This document shows, in pieces, positions 49,160 through 58,700 of a stretch of 64,000 nt of DNA. Both the position numbers and the translations under genes were made by a program. Origin of the DNA: Spirometra erinaceieuropaei (lineage: Eukaryota > Platyhelminthes > Cestoda > Diphyllobothriidea > Diphyllobothriidae); NCBI GenBank assembly GCA_902702965.1, contig CACRXP010000730.1, forward strand, positions 84,945-148,944. The letters are read 5' to 3'. Within the stretch, counting starts at the first letter, position 1. Every line of letters starts with the position of its first letter. The notes beneath the pieces were generated by a model. The model searched no databases. It was not told the origin of the DNA and was given only the letters and a program-made list of their open reading frames with translations.

Positions 49160-50151
49160 CAGTAGGTGGGCTAACTCATGAAATGTCAACCGAAATTTCG
49201 AAATGCGTCTTCGTTTCGAAAAGATTAATAAAGTAGGATTGTAAAACTAATCAGTCTACAGCATAATTCTATAAAAATTCAGTTACCGCAACATGCTGGC
49301 TTTCGAAAAATTTCCTTCAGGCCGCATGCGAAAACCATACTCTGTAAAAAATGACTACATAAGTAGCATGCATCTTTCTCATTGATTTTCGATGCCCCTA
49401 AAGTTTCAATTATATTTCATGGAAAACATGCATAAAATATTCATTCCTTTGCTCATTTAGTATAAAATTACGTCTTCTTTCAATTTTATACTCGAAGGAA
49501 GAGAAATATTCGGTTTTAAAAAGTTTCTAATTATGAGACTTTTTATACCGTGAAATGGCCGTTCATAAAACGTCATGTCAGCGCATTTACCAATGTGGCT
49601 TGTAAAGTTAACGATATTGATCAAATCCAATGCTAAATTTCATGAACTCCATTTGGTCTCCTCTTAATGTCGCAGAGAAATGTATGGTTTTCCTTATGCG
49701 GAAAATATACAGCTTGTTGATTGGAAATCTTGAATGCAAGTGTGACGGGCAGGGTGGGTTCAAAATTATTCGGGAAGTGGAAAAGTTTTTGAAAACCGAA
49801 TTATACCCCTTCTTCGAGTATAAAATTGAAAGAAGACGTCACTTTCTACCGAATGAAAGAAAAAATGAATATTTTTACTCATGTTTTCTATGAAATATAA
49901 TTGGAATTTAAGGGACATCGAAAATCAATGAGAAAAATGCATGCTACTTATGTAGTCATCTTTTACAGAGTATGGTTTTTGTATGTAGCCAGAAGGAAGT
50001 TTGTTTGAAAGCCGACATCTTGCGGTAACTGAATTATTATAGAATTATACTGCAGACGGATTAGTTTTACAATCCTACGTAATTAATCTTTTCGAAACGA
50101 AAACGCATTTCGGAATGTCGGTTGACATTTCATAAGTTAGCCCATCTACTG
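49160..50151 (+). mobile_element. Long-TIR element, full length (reference copy), TA duplication
   Basis: 992 bp. CAGTAGGTGGGCTAACTCAT at the start and an inverted equivalent ending gcccatctactg; TA on both sides. Arms of roughly 350 bp each face each other around a ~280 bp centre, so the element can fold on itself almost completely. No transposase frame, so non-autonomous. CAG termini with a TA duplication suggest mobilisation by a Tc1/mariner-type transposase. Confidence 0.9.
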
Positions 50152-50197
50152 TATGCCAACACAGAGCTCTTCCATCCTACGTATTTCCTTCTTTTAG

Positions 50198-50599
50198 ATT
50201 TGCAAGGGTATTGACATTGCCAATGAGCAAGGCGAAACGCTGACCATCTGGGGTGTACTTCTAAAGAAGAGACGGATCTACAAGAAGTTCCAGTCAAATG
50301 TCAGTGATTTAGCCAATCGGTTCGGTGTTGTTGGGGAATTCAAAGAGAAGCACGGCAAGGCACGTTTCACAACGGTACGCCAGGACACACATAATCCAGT
50401 TTGGGATGAGAAGTTTGAATTCGATCTACCTCCCAACGACATGGCCAGCGTCTATGTGGACCTGGAGATTCATGAGCAGAGTAAAAAGCTTTGCACTTTC
50501 CGTTTTTGTCGTAACACTGCCTACAGAGCCAGCCGACACTGGAAACTGATGATGGAACGACCCAATACATTTGTCTCCATGAACTACAAAATCCAGTAA
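50198..50599 (+). CDS. Synaptotagmin-like gene, terminal exon 8 (C2B and stop)
   Basis: Acceptor ccttcttttag; 133 codons then TAA at 50597. ICKGIDI continues the KLTIE strand of exon 7. Loop 1 (ANEQGETLTIWGVLL) lacks the usual Asp and SDPYVK residues. A basic run KKRRIYKKF sits where synaptotagmins have the polybasic strand that binds acidic lipids. About 25 extra residues follow before DTHNPVWDEKFEFDLP, the conserved NP-(W/Y)-E-F-F motif. Loop 3 reads LEIHEQSKKL where the family has an Asp-rich sequence. The end, RASRHWKLMMERPNTFVSMN, matches the C-terminal RHW---L--P----W helix-strand of synaptotagmin C2B, with Asn-Tyr at the usual Trp-His position. A long-TIR element ends only 46 bp before the exon. 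Confidence 0.9.
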   Translation: MCKGIDIANEQGETLTIWGVLLKKRRIYKKFQSNVSDLANRFGVVGEFKEKHGKARFTTVRQDTHNPVWDEKFEFDLPPNDMASVYVDLEIHEQSKKLCTFRFCRNTAYRASRHWKLMMERPNTFVSMNYKIQ

Positions 50600-50720
50600 C
50601 TGTGGCCCCTAAATGAAAGTCGGGTTCTCGTTTATATGAACATCAGACTCAATGAAAAATAACGCATACTTTAAGAATCTGACCCAATAAAAGGACCTTA
50701 TTTTTCTTCTCCTAATCTGC
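50600..50720 (+). promoter_or_regulatory. 3' UTR with polyadenylation signal of the synaptotagmin-like gene
   Basis: The canonical AATAAA hexamer lies at 50686-50691, 87 bp after the stop codon. It is followed within 10-25 bp by a T-rich stretch (tatttttcttctcc) and later GT-rich sequence. This places the cleavage site at roughly 50700-50720. It supports the exon above as the true terminal exon. Confidence 0.75.
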
Positions 50721-51845
50721 CTGGTTGGTTTGTACTCGAGGAAACCTGAATCTGGGGGGGGGGCGGTGGGGAGAGAAACTTATTTTGCGTGTTCTTATCT
50801 CAAACGTTTGTGATGAATGAAATATTACACTTGCCGAAACACTTTCTTTTAAGATCTCTAAAACATCCGGGTCTGGCCAAGTATAAATTTAAATTTAAAT
50901 TCTGGAATAACTCCCAGAATGATGCCAGCTGACTACAGCAGTACTTAAGCCATGACTATGTCAATGGTGACAAGTGTGTTGATACGAACAGAGACTTATC
51001 AGAGGGAAGAAACAATCGTCTTGTGAATCCTATCTCGTTTCCTGATATATTGAGGCCAGAACCTCCAGTTGACTCTTGCCGAAGTGAAAAGTGAATGAGA
51101 ACGACAGCTAATAATTAGTCCTTCCTTGACATGTACTATCAACTTATCGTGCGACTGAGGATGATTCTGATCTTAAATTGCTCACTGGTGGGTCGAGATT
51201 AATTCGAGAAGATTCTCAGCCTGCGGTCACGTTCATTGGACTACTTATTCAGGGCAGTTTGCCCTCCGAAATTACTATTCAACGCTAAAATTACCCCTAG
51301 GAATAGACCCAAGGACTCCTTTTGCCTCTCTCAGAGTCTGTGCATCTTTTCGCATGATGTCGCGTTCACATGTGCAACTAAATCGGATAAATTCGAAGGT
51401 GCGGATCCCGGGCCTAGGAATATCAGGAGACTGGACGATATTTAGGACAAAATTCTGCCCGAGTGATGCGCCGCACAAGTACTTAAAAAACATCTCCGGA
51501 AGTGAATGACCGGGGATAATGTCACTCTTAAATAAGTCGTAATTGCTGATTTCTGATTGGTATGGGAAACGATAACGAGTAGATCGCTACACTTAAACGG
51601 CACGCTTTCATGTGGCGTCAAAGTATCTTATTTAAGGGATAAATGCGCGTGAATGAGGAGTCGTGAGTCTTCCTTTTAACGCCTTTGATTGTTCTGTCGA
51701 CGGACAAGAGTCAGCAAATGTTATCCCCCAAATATTTGGGCCGGTTACCTCTAACTGTGTTTAAATGCAAGTTTAAGAGTGCTAGTGTAGCTTTTCATAT
51801 GTCCTCCTAAACGACGGTGGTTTCTTAAATGCCTCCTATATTAGT
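50721..51845. other. Downstream intergenic region: nothing recognised
   Basis: G-run at 50753. No frame with a domain, no shared repeat. Confidence 0.4.
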
Positions 51846-51879
51846 ATGGTTGGATGCTTAAGAATCCACCGCAGTACGA

Positions 51880-52040
51880 TTAGGGAACCAAAAACCCGGC
51901 AATCAGTCCTTCCTCATCTACACTACAACCGCACGTCCAGTCACGGCGTGGGTCTATTCGGTCGCATGGGCATACGCGACAACAATAGCTGGAATACCGC
52001 ACAAAACTCATGCTTATGCTGTTACCATACATATGCAGGC
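51880..52040 (-). repeat. Dispersed repeat, reverse copy of 6740-6890
   Basis: Minus strand reads attgttgtcgcgtatgccca, gaccgaatagacccacg and actgcggtggattctta, matching 6756-6895 in order. Confidence 0.55.
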
Positions 52041-52143
52041 GCTGTGTAGACCTTTCCAGACACCTGCACACATTAAAGTCATCTATCGGGTCAGGCTCTG
52101 CTTGTGAAGCCTGCAGACGTCGGCACTGACGAGTGAGCTGTCA

Positions 52144-52168
52144 TGTGTGCGCGTCGCGCGCGCGCGCG
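52144..52168. repeat. Alternating purine-pyrimidine tract
   Basis: tgtgcgcgtcgcgcgcgcgc, a CG/TG dinucleotide run with potential to form Z-DNA. Confidence 0.8.
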
Positions 52169-52266
52169 AAAGTCGAGGGTCTGATGCCATGAGCTAGCCA
52201 GCGCCTTCACCGGTTAGTCGACTAGGCCCTGACAGGCCAATGGTACACATGGGGAGGGAAGAGATA

Positions 52267-53222
52267 CAGTGAGTGACCGATCTCATGAAATCTTGGCTGA
52301 GATTTTGAAATGCGTCCTTGATTAGGAAGGATTACCTAGGCGCGGTCATAATACTGATTATCTTGCGGCCTAATCTTATAATATTTCGGACTGGGTGGGA
52401 TGCCAGCTTTAAAATACACTTCTTTTTAGTCTCTTGTAGAAACCGCACTCGGTAGAAAATGACTACTTAAGTGACATGCATTTTTCGCATTGATTTTCGA
52501 TGGCCTTGGAAATTCAAATATATGTTATAGAAACCATGAACAAAAATATGCATTCATCTAGTCGTTTGATAGAGAATTACGACCTATTAATATCTTCTAC
52601 TCGACGAAGGTGTATAATTAGGTTTTAAAGAAGTTTCTAATTATGAGATTTTTTGGGACCGTGCAATTTCCATTCATACAGCATCGTACCTGTCCGGTTA
52701 GCAATGCTCCTCATGAAATGTACAACACAGTCCACATCTATTGAAGAATGTAATGGAGTCTGTATGACATCTTTATAAGGGCATAGAAAAATATGTTATT
52801 TTCTTTACGTGGAACGCATGCACCTTGTAGACTGAAATCGCTAAGCACTACTGCAACAAATGATCAGGTCCCAAATTATTTGGCAATTAGAAAACTATTT
52901 CAAAGCCTAATTATACTCCTTCTTCGAACATAAAATGTAAAGAAGGCGTAATTCTCTATCAAACGACTAGGAGAATGCATATTTTGTTTATGGTTTCTAT
53001 AACATAAATTTGAATTTGCAAAGCCATAGAAAATCAATGGGAAAATGCATGCCACTTAAGTAGTCATTTTTTACCGAGTGCGGTTTCTATAGGAAATTAA
53101 AAAGAAGTGTATTTTAAAGCTGACATCCTACCGAGTCCGAAATAGTATAGGATTTTGCCGCAAGATAATCATTATTACAACCGTCCCTAGGTAATCCCTC
53201 TTAATCGAAAAGGCATTTCAGG
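52267..53222 (+). mobile_element. Long-TIR element, nearly full length (subfamily B)
   Basis: Starts cagtgagtgaccgatctcat after TA and is closest to copy 22920. The last ~35 bp of the right end are replaced by the Penelope-like fragment that follows. Confidence 0.82.
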
Positions 53223-53223
53223 A

Positions 53224-53700
53224 CTACTCGCCGAACTAGTATTATAGCGACTAGAAGATGATGTTTTTCAAACTCTCAAGCCCAAAATGTGGCTTCGTTA
53301 GGTTGATGACACCTTTATCGTAGTAAAGAACTGCGAAATCGAATGGCTGCATCAGAGGCTGAATAATGTCTTTCCAGCCATACAATTTACCCGTGACGAG
53401 GCAGTAGAAGACAGCCTACGCTTTTGGTCGAGAGAATACAAAGGCTCGGCGATGGTAGTCTCGCAACAAGCGTCCATAGAAAAAAAGATCTGGTTCTGAG
53501 ATTATCCTCAGAGAATCACCCTGCGGTTCACAAAAAAGCCGCATTCGAGCTCTCTTCCGTCAATCCTACCTCTATTGCAGCAAAGACGATCTTCTGAAGA
53601 AAGAGCCAGCTTATCTGTATCGCTTGTTTCGATCTAACGGACATGCGATAAGTTTTTTGAAGAACTGCATCAGACGTCAGACTCAACCCCGAGGTCCCTC
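53224..53700 (+). pseudogene. Penelope-like reverse transcriptase fragment, inactivated
   Basis: In frame: RLEDDVFQTLKPKMWLR, a TAG stop (53299-53301), then VDDTFIVVKNCEIEWLHQRL and PAIQFTRDEAVEDSLRF. The motif is the catalytic palm of Penelope-like RT, where the family has a Tyr before VDD; here that codon is a stop. Another stop lies upstream at about 53238. After a frameshift, LLKKEPAYLYRLFRSNGHAI follows near 53600. The fragment directly adjoins the long-TIR element on one side and a tRNA-derived repeat on the other. Confidence 0.75.
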
Positions 53701-53715
53701 CTCAAATAGAGAAAT

Positions 53716-54050
53716 CGTGGCCCGGTGGGTAGAGGCGTGGACTTCTAAACCAACAGGTCGCGAGTTCGAGGCTCTGGTGTTCCACACTTCGGGCTTGGAT
53801 ATGGCTGGCTGCCGACGGCTAATAAGCCAGAAATGGCCATTCCAGTCTCCCTTGTCTTTGTCGGTAATAGCATTCTGCCTAGAAATTCTTCTCCCTGCCC
53901 GAAGTGGGGAACACCTGGGATTCGATCCCGCAACCTGTTAGTTAAAAATCCAACGTCCCTAACCACCGGGCCATGGACTCATTGTTCTGTCGGCTGCTAT
54001 CGGAAATGTGCAATAGTAGAGGGGCACTCACCGATCGTTTTTACGTAGCT
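53716..54050. repeat. tRNA-derived repeat as an inverted pair
   Basis: Forward unit: ggcccggtgggtagaggcgt (A-box-like), ggtcgcgagttcgagg (B-box-like), ttccacacttcgggcttgg. The inverted unit at 53893-53972 reads ccgaagtggggaacacc, ggattcgatcccgcaacctg, ccctaaccaccgggcc. Between them lies the shared body cggctaataagccagaaatg...tgtctttgtcggtaatag. Confidence 0.78.
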
Positions 54051-54199
54051 CATTCATTTAAATCCAAAATCGAGTAGGACTTTAAAAAAACGACCATAGA
54101 GAGAAAGAGAGGTAGAGAGAGAAATGCTTTGTATGGTTACGTCGAATAAGAAGATAAAATGAGCACCGGGCAGCACGAGAAAGCACTCGGATGACTCGT

Positions 54200-55494
54200 T
54201 TTTAAATTAGCACAAACTTCTTAAGCAAAGCGGGAAAAATAACAGGAGAACAACAAAGAATGAAGGGCATCTATGAGTCACTAGATTAAGGCTTGAGGTA
54301 GGGTTGCAAACAATTGTGAAAAGGGTCTCCATACGAAATAAAAATGGAAGATTTGATGACAAAGTAACACCAAGGTACCTGAAAAAGGATACCTCGTTCG
54401 GAAGGATGTCCAATGATTCAGAACTAGGAGGGGATCGCATTTGGAAAGTACACTGGACTGATCAGAAGAAGAAGCCATCGCTGGGACAAGGGCTTTATTC
54501 GCCTGACGTTTCGGATTCTCACTTGAATGCATCATCAGAGACAGTGGCAGAAAAGGGTGACTCCTGCACAGGAAGTTGCAGTATTTATAGGATGCAGTCG
54601 CTATGCTATCGCAAACCTACAGCAATTAACCGCGCTCCCCTTCATTAAGGATTGTTGCCCACTGGTGTGCTAATTGCTACACTGGACTGATTTCTGATTA
54701 TTCAGTAGGAGATTATTCCCCAACGACCATGCTAAGACGTGGTCAAGGCTAAACTTTAGAGACTGGAGATGTGTCTGATTTTTGAGAGGGTGGCCGACAA
54801 CCACATCATCAGCATACTTAACAAGCAGGCAGCCGTTTGAGGATCTTAGATCATCAGTGTGGAGGGAGAAGAGGAGAGGGGACAAAATATAACCCTGGAT
54901 AACTCTACAATCACAGGCAATGACCGTAGATTTCCGCTTGCCAGTTTAGAAAAATTGAGTACGGGAAGAAATGCAATCGCCGAGTCGAGACAACCTAGCC
55001 TGGAGAGCCGCACGCGGATGTTTTGGTAAGTAGAGAACACGGAGCAGTATGGAAGGAGGAGGAGTAAACAAGAAAAACGCATGCGTACGCACGGCAAAAT
55101 TTATCTAGATTTCTCAAGACTGACTGGACAACAAGAGTAACAGCATCCGGGTCAATACACTTGGCCTAATATGCAAATTGTTAGGGATCGTAAAAAGTGG
55201 AAGCGGATGGCTTGATAATACCCAAGGCAACTGGTTCAGCGGGAGAGCTAGCAAGGGGACGAAAAGATTTCGGAGCAAACTAATGGATATTTTAGGGATA
55301 GAAACGATTCGTACTGTGCGCCTAACGACAGGAATCTTGGGCTCCGAGAAGGAAATGTTGATAAGGTGCGTCAAAACAGGGGCTACATGAGAACGGCAGG
55401 ATTTAAGGATAAAATGTGAGAAGCTACCCGGCCCGTCAGTTGCTGTTACTTGGACCGTTCTAAGTTGTAGCCACATATACAGGTGAGTACGCAC
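54200..55494 (-). pseudogene. Non-LTR retrotransposon (CR1/Jockey-like) reverse transcriptase remnant
   Basis: Minus-strand frames give, in order, HFILKSCRSHVAPVLTHLIN and PKIPVVRRTVRIVSIPKIS (RT fingers), RLSRLGCLDSAIAFL, SPLLFSLHTDDLRSS, KYADDVVVGHP (YADD catalytic box, 54805-54816), then after a nested insertion LPNEVSFFRYLGVTLSSNL (thumb region). Frames shift between the segments and no ORF is intact, so it is dead. The 5' part and the endonuclease are absent. Confidence 0.8.
54463..54677 (-). mobile_element. Penelope-like 3' end nested in the LINE, 14-bp target duplication
   Basis: 215-bp insertion carrying the Penelope-like terminus (cgctgggacaagggctttat...gaatgcatcatcagagacag...gcagtatttataggatgcag). 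It is flanked by the direct repeat TACACTGGACTGAT at 54449-54462 and 54678-54691. The RT frame of the LINE resumes on the other side. Confidence 0.85.
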
Positions 55495-55771
55495 ACGATA
55501 TTAAAGAAGTGTCGTTTAAAGGAAGGCACGAATCATTCTGAGTAAAGGTAAAATGCTCACTTCAAGAGACTGAATCAGCATCCACATGTGTAAGGACGAT
55601 AAAGTGGCCAGCAAGGGGCCTATGAATACACAGATTTAGCTATATCATGCTGATCACCGTGACTTATTCGAATCCCGGCCGTATCAACTCGCGCAAACAC
55701 CGCTGCGAGGAAAAGGGAAGAGAAACTCAGGTCGAGCCAGCTCTTAAATGCGCCAATGCACAAAAAGTATC

Positions 55772-58700
55772 CCAAGATGCTAAAAATCAAGGTTTTGCAG
55801 GAAGCGCGCCAAATGACGGAACAACTCCGTCCCACCCAGAAATGAGAGCCAGACTTAAAGGACTCCTTCTCAATGCCGCCCTTATGCCGGTCCCATTCAC
55901 GCCAGACCCCAGTCACTCTTCCAAAATCAAACCCAGTGCGTTTGCAGTTACCGACCAGGTCGTGTTTGGCAGGCATAGACTGGCAGCTTAGGTTTGTCGG
56001 ACACTGTATTTCCCGCAGAACTCCAATCGCCTTAGCATTGTCTGGCTACCGGAAAGCCGCGGGTTTGGAAACATTCAGTGCGAAGTAGACGCAGTACAAC
56101 CCCCTTCACCGCTGCCAATTGGACGCGTAAGTCACGCTGTGTCCAAACTGCGCCGAGAGGTCGGACTTCCCCTCTCGCAAGCGACAACTGATCACCCACA
56201 TCGGCCAATAAACGTCGAGATATGAAACTTTGTCCTCGAAAGCCTCAACAGGGAGTTCTGCTTCCGAACATAACAAGCAGGGACACTACTACCTTCTGCA
56301 CTAGGTAAACTCTCCAAAATACCTCCATCCTACCGGTAGCACTTAACTTGCCCTCATCGAAGTTCTACAATAATAGCCCTATGTTGGGTTTCAGAGTGAA
56401 GCGTGACGCTCATTGTGCGAGATACACTCACGGATATAGTATGCATCAGCGATCATAATAAATGAACCGATGTTCAGGCTTTTTCACCAAAACTAAAATT
56501 AGTTGGTAATTAGGACCGGAAAGCAGAAATACACGCAGCATCACATCACGCGGGTTAGTATGACAGTGACATGGCTACCTTCCAAGAAGAAGCTTCTCAG
56601 GCACTCTTTACTCCCTCATTTTACATGATAATTTGCAGTTCTTATTTTGATTAGATATAATTGCCGAAGATTTCATCTTCTCTGTCCGTTTGGTAGGAGC
56701 TTGGACTAGGTTAAAACTTCGTGTTCAGATGCACTTCCAGGAACTCCCATATTTGTGCATTTTAGCAGTGATAACACGCATCGATAGCTCGACAACATCC
56801 GACTCTCTGCTGACAATCCTTGTTCACTACAAGGCAGAAACATGGACTGCACTCCTGTCACGAAGACCGGACATGTAACCCTCAGACGGCTGCAGTCGCG
56901 ACAAGTCTGCTAATCGGACACTCGATCCCGTGACACCGACACGCCGCTCCTATGGCCGGTCACTTCAAGGTCACCTGATAAACCCAAACTTCCTGCTTCC
57001 GCCTTGACTACAAATAGCAGTCCTGGCGGTTGTCTTCCACTATTACTCACAGGCCGTCCGCGCTGGCACGGACGGAGAAGCCAGTCACACATCAATAGTG
57101 CGCGCCACAAACTGGCCATTAAATCAGTAGCAATTTCACGTTAGTCAAGTGATTTCAACCCGTGTGTAAAACCGCGACGTCACGCATCTGCTGGATTGCA
57201 GATGATGCAGAGATTTTGGTAAGTCTACAGCAAGCCATGTGTAGACAGCATCGAGCGCCTGGTGTAGCCAGTGGTCGCAAATCAGGACTTGTTCCAACTT
57301 GCCTTTCCTATGATCTCCAGCTCAGACTTACCGTCGAGGATAGTCCGCCGCTCATGGAGTGCGAGGCTGAGCCACCGCGCATGTTTGTCATTCCATTTGA
57401 CTAAGCGTGTTTGATGTGCTAACGTTCGAGTTCGCGCCCGAATAATTACTCGGAAGGCTGTTTTTGGGTCAACGGAGTTGGCGTATTCGAGGAGGTGTTT
57501 AGTGTTAGCAGAACGGGAGATTTTGTTTGCCGAATTTAAGAGTCAAGCGATTTGGTTGCCAGCTAATTTGAGTTCGTGCGTTGTACTTGCATCCATAGGT
57601 GCACGTCAATTTGTAAACACAATCTAAGGCAGTGCACAATGACACGACGTCCGTTGATGGATCAAAATGTACCTTCGATTCAGAGTTGCTCTTTAAAAGT
57701 GTAACAGGACCATTCGCATATGCACCTACCCTCTCAAGGCGGCAAGTAGCTCAGGGTGACATGAGAGGGAACTGACGACGGCAGGGATGATGGACGTCCT
57801 GCTAACACTAAACACCTCCTCGAATACGCCAACTCTGTTGACCCAAAAACAGCCTTCCGAATAAGTATTGGGGCGCGGACTCGAAAGTTAGCACATCAAA
57901 CACGCTTAGTTAAATAGGCTGACAGACGTGGTTCAGCCTCACACTCAATGAGCGGAGGGTCATCCTCGACGGTGGGTCTGAACTGGAGATCATAGGAAAG
58001 GCAAGTTGAAACAAGTCCTGATTTGCGACCACTGGCTACACCAGGCGCTCGATGCTGTCTACACATGGCTTGCTGTAGACTTACCAAAATCTCTGCATCA
58101 TCTGCAATCCAGCAGATGCGTGACGTCGCGGTTTTACACACGGGTTGAAATGATTTGACTAACGTGAAATTACTACTGATTTGATAGCCAGTTTGCTGCG
58201 CGCACTATCCATTGATGTGTGACTGGATTCTCCGTCCGTGCCAGCGCGGACGGACTGAGAGTAATAGTGGAAGACAACCGCCAGGACTGCTATTTGTAGT
58301 CAAGGCGGAAGCAGGAAGTTTGGGTTTATCAGGTGACCTTGAAGTGACCGGCCATAGGAGCGGCGTGTCGGTGTCACGGGATCGAGTGTCCGATTAGCAG
58401 ACTTGTCGCGACTGCAGCCGTCTGAGGGTTACATGTCCGGTCTGCGTGACAGGAGTACAGCCCGTATGTCTGCCTTGCACTGAACGAAGATTGTCAGCAG
58501 AGGTTCAGATGTTGTCGAGCTATCGATGCGTTTTAACACTGCTAAAATGCACAACTATGTGAGTTTCTGGAAGTTAAACTAAACGTGCATCCGAACAGGA
58601 AGTTTTAACCTAGTCCAAGCTCCTACCAAACGGACAGAGAAGATGAAATCTTCGGCAGTCATATCTAGTCAAAATAAAAATTGCAAATTATAATGTAAAA

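Larger units (their letters stand above)
7786..50720 (+). other. Partial gene: atypical synaptotagmin-family protein, 8 exons (5' end missing)
   Basis: Gene-level entry. Eight coding segments with GT-AG borders join without a single phase conflict. After the two bases that complete an incoming split codon, the total is 1701 nt, or 566 residues plus stop. Predicted order: charged helical segment, C2A (exons 1 end, 2, 3), acidic linker (exons 4-6 and most of 7), C2B (end of exon 7 and exon 8). The family anchors Ca2+-triggered or constitutive vesicle fusion at membranes. This member lacks most loop aspartates, so a Ca2+-independent trafficking or scaffolding role is inferred. Introns are 3253, 10989, 6888, 9383, 3371, 3644 and 3583 bp and full of transposons. 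The first exon found begins in mid-codon, so at least one upstream exon exists, probably carrying a transmembrane segment. Alternatives are another tandem-C2 family such as RIM or rabphilin, but the C2B start and the RHW tail fit synaptotagmin best. Confidence 0.83.

Noticed and set aside
1388..53222. CRISPR-like or satellite array made of the repeated ~1 kb units
   Set aside because: Units are dispersed, flanked by TA and have inverted ends; they are transposons, not arrays.
57162..58141. Conserved 80-codon protein in two copies
   Set aside because: Same reason: mirror copies in the giant inverted repeat. Conservation cannot be separated from duplication and no family is recognised.
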